Positions 22,966-37,000 are shown, counted from the first letter of the stretch. The stretch is DNA of 64,000 bases from Beroe ovata (GCA_946803715.1 CAMPET010000042.1:237070-301069); one strand, 5' to 3'. Made by a program: numbers and translations. The notes: generated by a model not told the origin, from the letters alone.

Positions 22966-24749
22966 CAGCTCTTGGAAGGCTGGAAAATAATTTACATAGT
23001 TTAAGGGAAGACTGCTTGGTGTCCACAATAAAAAAGAGGAAATGCAAATTAAACTTTGATCCAGTCAGACTGGTTTAGCACCCAGCCTGGTAAAGGTTTT
23101 TGTCATTGATTGTGGTATTTCACATACGGAAATGAAACTATAGGGGCCTGTCATGCAGACCACTGACCAGTCTATAGCAACAAACATGAAAGAATAATAC
23201 AACACAAGCACAATTGAATCAAAGAAATCGGTTACTTCAATTAAAAGAGATACCTCAAAATAAGATCTTACTATATACGACATCAATTCCATATTGGATA
23301 TTAACGATCAATTTTTTTAAAATATTTTGTGCCGTCTGGCGATGCTAGACCGCTGATGCGAGCCGAAATTGCCGGATGTTATCTGTCCACTGTTTCTTGC
23401 GCGATTTCATCGAAGGCCGAAACAAGCAAACGACAAATAACATCATATCCGGCAAAGCCGAGAAGCGGCTTGCGTCAGCAAAAATAAGTCAATAAGCTTG
23501 CGAGACATGAAGTGATGAAGGATGAGCTTGCGCGGCGCGGGCAGCAAAATTCTCGATAGGGTCTAGACTTGATCGACAATCGATGATAGACCCTGTCGAG
23601 AATTTCCTTTTGCTTGTCGATCGATGCAATGATAGACCCTAGCCTGTCGAGAATTTCGTCGCGCGCGGCGCAAACTTATTCTCAGACAGCAGCAAGCGGC
23701 TTGCTGACGCAAGCCGCTTCGCGGCTTGCATCAGCGGTCTGGCATCGTCCGACAACCTTTTGCGCGCGCGCCGCGACCACAAGCGCAGCTTGACTGGTAT
23801 ACCAGTCAAGTGCCGCACCTCGCGAAACTGGCCTATAGTGTGGTAATCAGCAATGCCATGCTGGGCCGAGCTGACGCGAAGTGGCAAGCGCCGCGCCAGC
23901 GAAAATAATTCTCGGCTAGCTTAAGCTATCTATATCATCGATGCAGCCAAAGCACAAATGACAAAGGTGCAGCATTGCAATTGCGCGCGCCACACCCTAT
24001 ACCGCGTAAGGATGGCGGATGAATTATTGGAATCCTATGAGTATGAAAATTCAAACTTGCCTGTTTACGATAGGCCCGAGCCGGGTACGGTTTCGCTCAC
24101 GCCGCTTCCACTTTGCATAGCATCGCCAGGCGAATTCCAAATTCAAACGTCCTCCACGAAAGCTAGCAAGTGCAACGCCATCGCATTTTCTGTTTCAAGC
24201 CAATGAACATAAAATGTAAATACGATTAAATAATAGCATGTTGAAGGCAAAATTTTTCGAAAACTGTTAGATAATTTAACAGTGACAAGTCTTGCGATAG
24301 TTTCTCGCGAAGCATCTCCATGAAATATTATCAGATTCATATACTTCAGTACCAAAATAGGTAAAAATCAATACCAAAAACGGTACATCCACACAAAATC
24401 GACATCATCATGGTGTGTTGCGTTAACAGTAAAGCAACACTGATGGGATTTGATTGATGATGAGACGTTGACTTTTAGAAAAAGAACCGCATAAAATTTA
24501 CCATGTATGACACTTCGTGCTCTGAAGGTTCAATCAAAACCTGGTTTAGCTTCGTTCCGACATAAATCCCCCAGAGCAAAATGATATCATTAATTGATTC
24601 GCGTCAAATTTAAGCAAATTTAAGTTTAAGATGTTAAAGATAATAAACAGCTATAGGTATAGTTATAGCTTGATAGGTTGAATAAATTGTTACGGATGTT
24701 ATAACTTGTTACGCACGAAGAGGGCGCTGTCGTTCAGGCGGCTGCGCCT
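22966..24749. other. Region between the coiled-coil gene start and the Y-box gene end
   Basis: It holds the presumed promoter or 5' leader of the coiled-coil gene and, from about 23320 to 23930, the second GC-rich palindromic element. No coding exon is clear. A short frame opening with an ATG at 24013 in good context was weighed and rejected for lack of supporting splice signals or homology. Confidence 0.5.
23320..23930. repeat. GC-rich palindromic element (copy 2)
   Basis: Shares several blocks with the element at 13600-14100, partly in reverse orientation. These include 'gatagaccctgtcgagaatt' at 23585 and again at about 23632, 'gtctggcgatgctagaccgc' near 23335, 'catcagcggtctggcatcg' near 23729, and 'tttcatcgaaggc' near 23402. 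The internal order is scrambled relative to copy 1, suggesting nested or rearranged insertions. No protein-coding capacity. Confidence 0.78.
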
Positions 24750-27439
24750 TTAGACATTTTCGGCAGGTTCCCGTTGACTCCGGTTTCTATAACGAGGTCT
24801 CCCGCGAGGGCGACCTGACTCCTCTCGTCGGTCCTCGCCCCCGTCTCTCCGACCTTCATCATTCCTACCACCACGGCCCCTGCTAAACATTATCAATCGA
24901 GTCAAGAATGAATGGAATACTGTCACCTAATTACAGCATGCAGAGTAAGACCTCCGTGACACTAACCTTTGTCTTGGACGGTAGTCATGGAACTCGGTAT
25001 AGTCGCTGTTCCTGTAGTAAACAGCCCCGCGTCCACGGCCCCTGAAACCGCCCCGTCCTCGGCCACGCCCTCGCCCGCGGCTACGGCCTCGACTGCCGCC
25101 ACGCTCGGGAGGTCCGCTAGTTGCTCCGCCTTCGGCATCACCACTGTATAAAATGAAACAAAATATAGTGCCTGGACACATAACAACTCCGGTTTGTTCT
25201 GATTTGAAACACAGAACTCACCGAACATTGTAGTAATTTCTGCCCTCTGAGCGACTATCACGGTAATCAACTTCTCGTGGTCTCTGGTCCTCCCCTCCAC
25301 GAGACTCACTCCTCCGTTCAGATCGTCTTCTCTCCCGTCTTTCCCCTCGCGGCTCACTCCGGGGCTCTTTCTTAGCATCTCGCTCGCTCCTGGAATCTTT
25401 GCGCTCCTTCGGATCGGGAGATCGCCTTCGTTCACCCTCCTCCTCGCCGCTGTGGTCGTCTGGATACCTGCGGCGACCACCCCGGCCTCTGTACCCTCCT
25501 CTTCCCCGTCTGAGAAACAGCAACATTAAGGCAAGACAGCATCACACAGGATCTATCAGACAGTAGCTGTGTAACAGTCGGGGAATGTATCAGTAAGAAA
25601 TAAAACAAATCTAGACCTTCTATCTCTAGCGTAGATGGAGCCCTTGACCGGATTTCCGTCTGGACCCGTCACATTGTACGCCTCATCTCCTTTCGCTCCA
25701 CGTACAACATCAAATACCACTTCTTCATTGTCGCCCACACTTCTCTTCAGTTTCCGTGGATTGTTTTTGGATATGGCGGTCTGGAAGAATTAACAGTGAG
25801 TATATACGCACAATCATGATGTATTATACAATGTACATTCCACGGAACAAGGAGTGTCCGTATAACTGGGTGATGGGATTTAGCGCGCGTCACCCGCGCG
25901 CGCGAAAATTTTGAAGAAAATTGCCGACTGTTAGTGAGCTTTGTATCGTGGTAGCGCAGCAAAAACTAGCGATAGGACGCGTGTGGGCTCGATTCAAGAA
26001 CTTCAGCGATTACGGCGGTACAATATCTGGATATCAGACACATTTCCGAGCAGTCTTTCTCTTAGCAAAAACTCTTACACTGAGTTCCAAACTTAACAAC
26101 ACCACTTCACTTTTTACTATCAAATTTTACAATCGAAATGTTAGAGGTATGGTTTTCATCAAACAAATTTAACCTAGAATCATGATGGGGTGATGATGTA
26201 CCATACAATATCACGTATCACGTCATTCGTACATTTCTGCTGACACGATGTTAAGCTTGTTCACTTCATTACTGCTGACTCAATGTTTAGTCTACGATGC
26301 AAATTTTTGGCTGTATAGTGTATAATTATGTTTATTATATGGTGTACAGTGTATACCTTCAAAATTGTACATGAATCATGAATACGACTATTTAGTCTGC
26401 CCAATGTATGAATGATTGACCTCAGACTGCCGGACTATCAATGGTCTGTAAGTCCAACTGCGAAGCCTTAAATTGACTAAATTAATTAAAATCGCTGATT
26501 CATTCCAATAATGAGTGCGATAATGACTAATGACATACAGTTAAGAGTGTCTCCTTAGAAATATACTGCCATGTAGACAGTAGCAGTGGACACTCAGATG
26601 CTATTTCCAATATTCAACTTCATCGCTATTCAGGGCGAGTCATAAAGTTACTTTTAAAAGTGGAGATAAGTTTGTTTCATTTGGAGGTCTAGTAATGTTC
26701 GATCACATGTTTTAGCAGAATTCCCTACACTAGAGTCCCTACTGTAGAGTCTATAGAGGAAGCTCTCTAAACATAATGCCCATATCCTCAAAATCCAACA
26801 AGATTGCCAGAAAACGGCTGATACTTACTCATATCTCCAAATTTCATGCAGAATCTCCCAACAGACGCTGAGATTGGAACTTTAACATTTATATACATTT
26901 TCATGACACACCCTGTATTTCTTCTATTTGTGAGAAGCACAACAAAGGTCATTTCACTGACTGTCCGGCCGAACAAGAACAGTTCAGTTTTGCAAGCGTA
27001 AATCTCTCAACGTAAATATATTTGAGTAAATGAACTCGTTCAAAAAGTGCGACACCAGCTCATCCCTTGACTAAGTTAAACCATGACTTACTTGATGAAT
27101 GAAGATATCTTCATTGGTATCGTCCCGTGTTATGAATCCGTATCCACTCTTCACATTGAACCACTTGACCTTTCCAGAGACTTGGTGAGCGACTGACGAT
27201 GAGCAAAATGATAAGATCGAGACGCAATGATCAAAAACAGGTTTAGAATGAATTCAATCAACTAGTTCAAAACACAACTATCGAGCACAAGTTACAAATT
27301 TGCTGTCACTTTCAATTCAGTCATATCTGGAACAAAAGTTGACCGGGAACTGACGTTTCATCCAAACGATACAAAGATACTCACTCTTTTCCTTAGGTTC
27401 TTCCTTCTCCACTTTCGGTGCTTCTTCGCCGGATGACAT
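24750..27439 (-). CDS. Y-box cold-shock-domain RNA-binding protein
   Basis: Six in-phase exons, 305 aa: 27385-27439, 27092-27192, 25617-25780, 25222-25509, 24967-25143, 24750-24882. A short acidic/basic N-terminus ([18 protein letters not shown]) precedes a complete cold-shock domain, about residues 19-105, with RNP1 'SGYGFI' and RNP2 'DIFIHQ'. It then has the Y-box hallmarks '[20 protein letters not shown]' and '[14 protein letters not shown]'. The C-terminal two thirds alternate acidic/basic RS-like stretches and RG/RGG repeats ('[18 protein letters not shown]'). Y-box proteins package and regulate mRNA in cytoplasmic RNPs and also bind nucleic acids in the nucleus. The donor after 25617 (GTCTAG) is weaker than the rest. 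Intron 2 (25781-27091) carries a solo end of the fold-back transposon family. Confidence 0.93.
26790..26917. mobile_element. Partial copy of the 'CAGGGTGTGTC' terminal-repeat element
   Basis: The segment ending 'tcatgacacaccctgta' resembles the right end of the fold-back element at 45280-46180. Shared pieces are 'ctccaaatttcat', 'cagacgctgagat' (there 'cagaagctgagat') and the terminal 'gacacaccctgta'. Only one end is recognisable, and it lies inside intron 2 of the Y-box gene. It is a decayed or solo element end. Confidence 0.7.
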
Positions 27440-28006
27440 GACAGGCTGATGTTCGCCCCGGCTAGATGGATATCTAACGATGTTCTGCAAAATTAATAAA
27501 CGAAGCCAAAGATGTTATTCCATCACAGTTCCAAGACTTGACATCAGCGAGGATCGAGCAACGCTCTCGCCTGATTGGTCCATTTGAGAATTCTTGCGGT
27601 GCAAATTTGTTGAAAGAAAAGTGAGCGCATTGCATTATGCGCGGCGCGCAGTGATTATTCAAAAACATCAATTTATATGAAATTGATAATTTCATTGAGC
27701 AATTTTTAAAAATCAAATTAATTGATGGATTTTTTACAAGATATAATTATTGGAGTTCAAAATTACTTTCAGAAAGAGCGCGCGCACCTAGCCAATTTTA
27801 TTGATAAATTTCCTTCTAAGTAGAATCGAGCGCTAATTTTTTCCAATCTAAAAGGTCGTTCTATGATTCTATACATGTAGAGAAATTGTTTTAAATGTTT
27901 TTAACTGTTTTCGTATGTATGTACAAGTATCTGCTAAATACAGCGGAATTAAAATATTTGACGGGTTCTGCATACAAATTCCTCGAATTGACTAAGTTAT
28001 CATAGG
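27440..28006. promoter_or_regulatory. Head-to-head intergenic region, Y-box (-) and SPEF2 (+)
   Basis: The two start codons face away from each other across 567 bp, so both promoters must lie in or near this interval unless upstream non-coding exons exist. The sequence is AT-rich. I do not see a convincing TATA box, CCAAT pair or other named site, so shared regulation is only inferred from spacing. Confidence 0.45.
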
Positions 28007-31000
28007 ATGACAGAGATCCTTTGTAAGTGGCTTAACGAAGATGTTCATCTACAAGAACGGATAAGTAAGTCAAGATTAGGAATTTCCGGTAGCCGGTAGA
28101 ATCGGTATATTTTGGATATAACTTGAATCATCATTCTAGATCCTGCAAATTTTGCAACTGCTTTTGGTTCCGGCTACCTACTGGGGGAGTTGATGAGCAA
28201 GTATGGGCTTCAAGAGGATTTCAAATCGTTTTCTCCTGGAACGTGAGTTGTTTAAGATAGGCCCTGATCGATATTCCCTGTTACCGATTTTTGTTTAACT
28301 CTATCTTTTCTCATCAGGAGTACCGACGCTAAGTTAAATAACTTCAGTCGACTTGAGCCAAGCCTGCGACTTCTCCAAGTACCATTCAATTCAAACATCG
28401 TGAGTGCTTTCACTGTCACCAATTTTCGAAGTAATGATACCTTTGTAGTTGTCAATGTGACATCCCGGTTATCTCTAACTCAGGTAGCGGATGTCATGAG
28501 GGAGAAGCCGGGTGCTGTGACGTCACTCATGTACCAGCTTTTCATCGCGCTCAATCGCAAGGAACAGCAAAACCTGACCAGCCATGCAATGGAAGCGATG
28601 AAATCTTCACAGAAGATGACATTGGAGACTGCCAATGCTGAGTTCTATCAGAATGTAGGTCTCGTTTTATTTTGCACTGCACTCATTGTGAGCGGACATA
28701 ACAATTTATCGGTACTTAAATCAACACTTTACTATGTAAGAGACTGAGGCAGCAGTTTCCTCGACAAGTACAAGTTGACATCGAGGAACTCGTTAAGAAC
28801 TTTGACAAGAAACGTCTGGATAACCTAGACAAGGCACTCAATGCTCAGTGAGTAAACTGTCTGTTAGCTATCAGTATTGCATTCATCCCTGTCACAAGTT
28901 TTCAAAGGCACTGATTTTGGGAAAGTTTGAAAAGTTGAATTGGTGCATCAAAGAGCTTCCTCAAGTTTTTAAAACATTGTTTTTTCACGATATCGACTAT
29001 TCGAAACACGGTTATATGGGTATGCAATATGCATGCCTCCCGATTGCATACGAATTCTATGCTCAGCATTCCATATCGGTATACTTATCATGACAATATT
29101 CTTCTAAGTAATCAATCAAGATAGATGCAAGGCTTTGTTTTGTTTTTGCTATTCTACATGTTTAGAAGTCGTCTGAGGGTATGGAAACGTTTGCGATCGT
29201 CATATATAACTTAGTAACACTTGTTAGTTGTTATTCAGTTACCGACATGAATTAGTGCTATTAAAGTTGTTGATTCAGCATTGATGACGTAGCTTGACTC
29301 TCGCTTGTTTAGGAAAGCTGAGGAACAAGCAAACTTTGAGTTGATGCAGACACTGAGGCAGCAAAAAATGGAGAGGGTATGCCAATTCAATGAGAATTGT
29401 TACCGCTGATACATTTTGTCAATAATACGACCAGCGTACATAATCGCATACACAACCACATATTTGCAGTCCCGGCAGCTCAATAATGAACAAAGAGAAT
29501 TCATGGATAAACTAGGTAGCTCTCCCAAGCCTAGGACCAAGGTTTTCGATGTAAGTGAATGGAATAGGTGAGATTAGAAAATTGTAATATGTTTTGGATG
29601 GTTAATAGCCATTTTCCATTTTCCTGCCTGCAATCTTCTAAGTACAGCTCTAATAATGCTTATCCAAAACCCACAGCAGAAGGTCAAAGAAGCGGAAGAA
29701 CTTCGTCGTACGAAGATATCAAACAAAATCGTCAAGGTAAATTTCCCAAATTTTCAGCCGACGAACTTGAATGGAACATGTTGGAAATGATTTTTTTAAA
29801 TGAAATTTTGAAATTATTTTGATGAATCGCTAGTTCTCCCCTCTCTTTCTCTCTAGGATACAATAAAGGGACTGGATGAGTTTGAGAATAAACAGGTGAA
29901 CACAGCTGCCGCGCGTCCCGGAGCTCTAATGAACGATTTCAGGTAACATTACAGATCATAATTTGAATGAATAATAGTTACCTATGAATAACGGTTACCT
30001 ATGAATAAAAGTTACCTATCATAATAGGAATGAAAAATAGTTACCTTGTATATTATACAATAGGTGACTATATATTATTCATTCCGCTTACCTTGGTAGA
30101 CTAGGTGAAGTACAGGAGAAATTGCAAGGGTAAACCTTGCGATTCTCGTGAAATTCGATTCCAAATTATATTATCTTTTCTTGGACCTATAATAGTGTAC
30201 ATTGAAAACTGCTCATACTATATTTGTAGTACCATGGAAGATTAAGTTGTTATATGTTGCATCGCCATAGCAACGTATACCTATTATACTCAGCAATTTC
30301 CTTGTGAGAGTTTTGCTTTCGCTATGGCGTCTTCTTCACCTTTGCTAAGAAAATGGATGTGTTTTGAATTTGAGTCATGAGGACAGAAAATGAAAATAAT
30401 CTAGAACAGTTACTGAGCGATTTTCCCTGTTGTTTGTTATTAACTGCGTAACTGAATAGGTACCTACCAGCTCCTATATAGAGAAAATACGTCATTCATC
30501 CCGATCATTTTGCATGTTAGATATTCTATGCCTGTGACCACTGACCAGTCATCATACAGTTTCACTCTCTCACTCTCTCTCTTATAAATCATAGAATTGC
30601 CAGTTCGGGTTGCTCCTCATTGACACAGACTACTTATGAAAATCCCCATATTTTCTTGTGCTCTCACTCCATAGGTTCCTGTCATTGAGCTGCACCACGA
30701 TTTCGAGTGACGTCATTGTATATTATAAGTGTGCTCTTCTTTAACCTCAGATACATATACTCGTACAATAGCTATGCTTGCTGCTCCATCGCGAGAGCTC
30801 ACTTCTTGTTATTGAGAACAGTGTACACGGTGTTTCACTGCGAGTTCTTGTTGTAGTATAGTGGTTGCTATGACAACGTCAACTGATCTCTTCCCGGGAG
30901 AGGCGGTGCTGGTAAACTGGTTGGGTGAGGGCTGGTTCGCTGCCACCGTTCACTCGCTCCTGCCTGGTACTCAGAGCTGCATGGTGCAGTGGGTGGATGG

Positions 31001-34000
31001 AAACTGGTGCGCCGAGGAGGCAAAGTTTGCCGATCTGCTTCGTTACAGAGAGCCTGATTACAATGACATTGTGGTGGGAAGCAGGGTGCTCTTCAAACAG
31101 GGCATTTACCGGTGTCAGGGTGTGGTGTCGGACAGATGGCACCCCGGTGTTATCACCGAGGTGATTGGGAACAGGAAGGCTGAACCGTTATACGACGGAG
31201 ACCACATGGGGGATGATGGCTATGACGATTACAGTCCGACTTTCACCAATATGAAGTTATCAGAGCTGAGGTTACCACTCCCTATCCAGCCCTCCGCCGC
31301 TATCCCCTCAGCACCACCAGCGAGACAACAGTCTCCCGATCCAGTCATGCCCGAAGTAGGGTCCCAGGTTTTCGTTGCCTGGTACGGTTACGGCTGGTTC
31401 ACCGCTATCATCGAGCGATATATCGACAATCAGGAATCTTGTATGGTAAGATGGACAGATGGGAATTGGAGTGCAGAATCGGCTAGCTACAAGAATCTAA
31501 TCGCCGACAGGGCCCCAGACCCAAAGATCCTGTATATTGGAAGTAGAGTTCTCTTCCCCCAGGGACTGTACTATTGTACCCCGGGTTCACCTAATGGAAC
31601 CGGCCGGAGCTTATCGGCAGCTCAGAGGGAGATTGTGAAGAGGAGAAAAGAGGTTTCGGTGAGATGGCATGTGGGCGTGATAACGGATGTGGTAAACGGG
31701 CCGGCGGATGGGGATGTCTCCTATTCCGGGAAACATGTTCCAAGAGAGGATCCGGGATTTCAGACGGATAATTTCGACGGACACAGCGACACCTTTGAGG
31801 GATTGAAATTGGAGGATTTGCGGGATACGTGTCTTTTATCTGATTATAAGAGAGCAGAGCAGCAGAAACAAGATATAGATAACATGCTGACCCAAATCTG
31901 TGGACTTCTCAATGAAAATGCACCAAATGATTCCTAGTTAGTTAAAAGAATAATTTGCCTCACTAATCATTATTCGTAAGACTGCTTTAGAAATCGGTTT
32001 ATCTCATCTTGACATAGATTTTTCGTTCGTGATATGTAATTCAGTTGTAAGTTTTTTCCTGTCATTTTCTGATTTATGGACAAATTGTAATAAATTCATC
32101 GCACGGCATTGATAACAACTGCGTACTTAATACTTATCAATGCACTCTCTTCTATTCCGAAGTTGCCCCAACTAACCTCCCCTCTCCCACCCCTAGCTGG
32201 CATGTCTAGATCGGTTCCATGGCGTCACACAAGCTCAGATACTGTCCACGCGAGGCAACTCCAAGCCATGCGAGCACGGATATACGTTCTCCAAGAGAAT
32301 GGACCCACAGCGGTCACGGTTAAGGAGCATGACAGCCCCAAGAAGCTGCGCGTGTGTCTGGGAGATCCATGCACGTGCACGTGCAGCACGTTCATCAGAG
32401 AACGAGACTTGTGTATCCATATCCTGTGGGTCATGTTGAAACTGTTCCGTATACCCCCTGAAAACCCAATCAGTTGGCAAGGAGCCCTGGTTGAGAGAGA
32501 AATACAGCAAATTGTAAAGAGTAGGGAGTCGGTCAGGCGGAGCCGAGGTCCCCGGACCCTTGGCGGGGAGGAGGGGGCTAAAACTCCAGTTGTGACAGAG
32601 GAACGAGTGGTGGAACCGAGACCGATAGATGAGGGTGATTGCTGCCCCATCTGTCAAGATGAAATGACATCCTCACAACACCTCACGTACTGTAGATATA
32701 GCTGTGGGCACAGCATCCACAGCAAGTGTATGAAGATATGGGCAGACCATCAGATATCCCAGGGAACCAAGATCCTGTGTCCAATGTGTCGGGCGGAATT
32801 CGGCACCCTCAAGATGATCATGACCGATCATCTCAAACAGAATGCTTTCCGGAGAGATGTTCATGCAGGAACAACCTGCAACAACTGCAATGTTACCCCA
32901 ATTCAGGGCAAGCTGTACCTCTGCACGATCTGTCATCACTTCTCGTTGTGTATGCAGTGTTTTGCGGGCCCCAACCACACCCAACACCCGTTCCAGTTCA
33001 AGGAAAAGCCCGCACACCGATGGAGATCCGCAGTGCGGGACCTGTCCACACTTCCGCCAACCCTCTCCGCCGAGCTGGAGACCAGGGATATCACAGAGAA
33101 TGACTACGAGACACTCCTGGCGCTAGACAACTCGGCACCTGGCTCTGGGGGGCTGTCGAACAGGGAGCTGGCTGCTCTCAAATGTGTCATGCTGACGAAG
33201 ACGAGCTCCTTGTTGAAACAGAGGGATGTTCACTGTGGGATATGCCTTGCCAGTTATACAATCTCACAGCATGTCGTGGAGCTGCCCTGTTCTCACAGAT
33301 TTCATAAGGTGGGTAGACAAATCGCGCATCAATGAAAGACGAGAATTCCTAAATAAGCAGATTTGTCTCCAAAATTCGTAGTTTTCCCAATAAAATACTC
33401 GGTTCATCATATTGTAACGGATTTATCTATTTCAGGTTTGCGCTGAGAACTGGCTAGCACATACCCACGACTATTGTCCAACCTGTAACGAAACTGTTGT
33501 TGTAACATTGCCTCAGAGGAAGAAAGCCAGTGTGGTGAGATACAACCAAAAGGAGGAAATACCAGAGGAACCAAGGCTAGAATTTTCCATGACTGGCAAT
33601 GCGCTTAGTAGTTCTTCCATGGCTCAAGGTGGTAGTTGTATCGCGAGAGACGGAGTAGGAAATGGGATATGTAAGGGAGGTGATAAGAGAGGTGACCAAG
33701 TGAATTTTAATCACGTTATTGCGTTGTCAAATGACAATTTGGGAATTGGCGTCCGGCCAAGAAATCAGGAGACAAATTATGACAACCGCAGTCACGAAAA
33801 CGGGAATCGTCAGAATGGATTCCAGAAACGTGGCACGCTGCAAAGTTCATTGAGGAAGAAGAAAAACGAAACTTTGGTGGTTGGTGGAGGGTTGAGCAAC
33901 TCTTCGGTTGAAAGTCTACAAAGTTGTGGAAGCGGAGTGGTTGGTGATAACTTTGCAACGGAATCAGATCACTCTGATAAGAAGAAGGTTGTTATGAAAG

Positions 34001-37000
34001 GTCGTAGAGCTTCGTGGCTCAGAGACACACCCCCTTCTCTTATCGATGTTCAGGGGCAGACCCTCTCCGTTGGTAATGTTCACGAGGGCAGCTCTGGTAT
34101 AGAACCGAGGAGAGCTCACGGATCCAGACCACCTAGAGTGTCACGCGAGCCACGTGGACAGCCCAACCAATCAGCGTCTAGTGATGTGGATCTGAGGGTT
34201 GGGTTGAGTGAGTCGCCCGTTGATATCATTAGACGGATATCAAGTGTCAATGAGCGGTCCAACTCACAGTCCCCCGGTAAACGGCGGTTATCAAGGGAGA
34301 GTAACCGATCTCCGGCGGGTAACACGGATATTCAGCTCGAGTTAGTGCTCGTCAGTGGTACGAGAATATCTACCTCGTGATTTGTGGAGGAACGATTCAT
34401 AACGTAGTATTTATTTCAGAGTTTTGTATATATTTTGTGTCGAAAGATAACGAGTAGAGAACTAGAGAATCTAAAAATGCATTTTCGAAGTTTTGGTATG
34501 TTATAGAGCTAAGATAATGTGTGTAAAATCATTTTCGACTGTCTGATGAGCGCTCACACTGAATGTTTCCATCACTCGGTGTAAGTCGATATCTGGCTGC
34601 CAACTCTCTTGTTCTGCTGTAGCCCTGGCGACTAAGGATATTTGAGAATTCACAGGTCACATCGTGCTAATATAGCATGTGGGCGTATAAACCGTGTGGA
34701 ATGTCATGTGCAGCCATTTTCTGTTGTTCATTTTTGTTTATTCATGTCTCTTGTGTAGTTGTTGTAGTGAAATTTTGACAAATGAACGGTAATGTTGGGA
34801 TGTCGCCCAAAAATTCGTCCTCCCTATCGTCCATACTTGCATCAGAAAGGTAATGGTCATTCTTCAATTTATGCATATTGCAATGTTACACACATCCATT
34901 ATGCATAGAATCAGACTTGTTAGTGGTGTGCGTCCGTGGATTCAAACCAACATAAGCCATGCATCTTAACAAATCATCTGATCGATATCACAATCACGCC
35001 TATGCATTACTTTGCGTATGTACGAGAACTTTTAAATTTTGAGTGTTTTGCTTACTACACTATTGAGAGTGCATGTAATATCACACTTTTCATTTCGCGA
35101 TTTTCCGTTGCTCGATAGGTTTACAGAAAATACAGACTGTTGCTCAGGGTATGAAATTTGTTAAATTTTTGTTATCACAGCTAAATTTGTTAAAATTTGT
35201 ATATTGAACCGTAATTTGTTAAGTTTTATTTTGAATAATTCAATTTCCAAAACTGTAGCTTCTTATTATGTGTTTCTTTATTGTCATGGAGAAATGTATG
35301 CTTGATATCTACAAGCTCGGTGGAAATTAGACTCATATCAACGAAAAACACGCCATGTTTTCGTATTTTGCGTCTCAATTCCTGTATCCTGATCCAATCA
35401 ATCATTTCAGTTCGTATATCCGTGGAGAAGGCGGTTCTAAGGACACTCAGATCACAGCTAGAGACAACAGAGTGACTGTCATGAGGCCGGAACACAATGC
35501 GGAGTATATATCCAAAATCAGGATGCGTCTCTGTGATGATGCTCTCGCGAGAAAGGTGAGAAATACATCTCGCTGATTATGCTTTCATTTCCATGGAAAA
35601 GTGCCAAAACGAGGAAAGTTGGTTCTGGTGATTGATCATACTATGATCCTCGTGAATAGGAACGAGAGAAGCGAAGGAGACGAGTGTTGGTGGAGCAGCT
35701 CGCTGCTCACGAGGCGATTGAGCAGCGTAAACACGAGGACATGCTCGTGACTTGTCTCATGAGACAGTCTCAACTGGAGAGACGTATCGCTCTGCAGCTC
35801 CTACAAGTCAGACTCGAAAAGGATGTTATCAAGAACAATCGGCTGCAACGCGAGCAGCAGTACATGAAGCGTCGTCTCCGGGATTTCGACGAGGCACTCG
35901 ACCACGAGGCAGAGGTTGCCAGGTTAACCAAGTTGGAGTACGAGGAGCAGTGTGCGAAGGAGTTGAAGAGACACGAGGAGATTGCCGAGACAAACCAGAG
36001 GAACAAGTACATGAGGCATTACAACATGTGTAGAGATGTGAGTTATCATGTTCGCAGTGCTTGCTTCGAGGTGTATCGAAATACTTGCCGATTATCTTCC
36101 TTGATTGAACCCCTCTTTCAGACTCTGATGCAGATGGTCGATCTGTCCTGCACGGCAGGGCACTACAAGGAACTATCGGAGCAACCAATCCCCATACATC
36201 TGTGGAAGGAATGGCAGGTTAGTTGATGGTGAGAACATCTGACAAGATTTGGCACGATTCCAAATTATCGCTTCCTCATATACGATATCCGTCAGGCACT
36301 GTTTGTTGCTGGTAAACCATTCTACGTGGAGAAGGATGAGGACCTCGACTCTGAAACAGAGGATTGTGAGGCTGTCACTGTTCTCAATGAGTGTAACATG
36401 GACCAGTACAAGTCACTGGCCGGGGAATGGGTGAGTTATCCCCTAAGTTATCTGTCAATCTTCATCAAGTGATATCTTTATTATCTATTCATCCTCACTA
36501 AACCTTTTCCGAAAAGGGATGAACGGCGAGTATTAGCTCCAAGCAACAACAACAACAATCCTCACTAAACCTAACTTTTCCCAGGTTCCTCCTGAAGAGC
36601 ACCCTGAGGTCTCGCCCCACCTCCCAGCTCAGAACAACTATATCTTCGGACACATTCTCAAACGACTCGAGATGATCGTACACCCGCCCCCCAAACCAGC
36701 TACACCACCTCAGTTCCCTGAGTTCCCCATCAGAGCATGTGTTGTCGGGAAGACGTTTGCCGGGAAAACATCAGTGCTAGCCAGCCTTAGTCAGAAGGTT
36801 TAGGAATCTTCCCAAACTCGAACTATTTCTCAATCCAATCGACAAGGTTGAAAATAATAATTGTTTTAACCCACAGAAAAGACTCAAGATTCTCAATCTG
36901 GACATGTTGATAGACGATGCAGTGGCGGCATACCGTGCCAATGAAACTGTAACTGTTGAGGAGGTTGTCGAAGCAACACCGGTTCCTGCAGCCACGCCTA

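Noticed and set aside
24013-24206. Short frame starting MADELLESYEYEN
   Set aside because: Good start context, but only 64 codons, inside repeat-rich DNA, with no homology or convincing donor; not supported as a gene.
24962-25480. Long minus-strand alternative frames over the Y-box RG-rich exons
   Set aside because: They cross splice sites and read the Arg/Gly-rich exons out of frame; the chained Y-box model explains the sequence.
28007-29942. Separate short SPEF2-like gene ending after exon 9
   Set aside because: No stop codon or poly(A) signal was found at the expected place, and the exon 9 phase fits exon 10 with total length matching SPEF2; kept as a testable alternative only.
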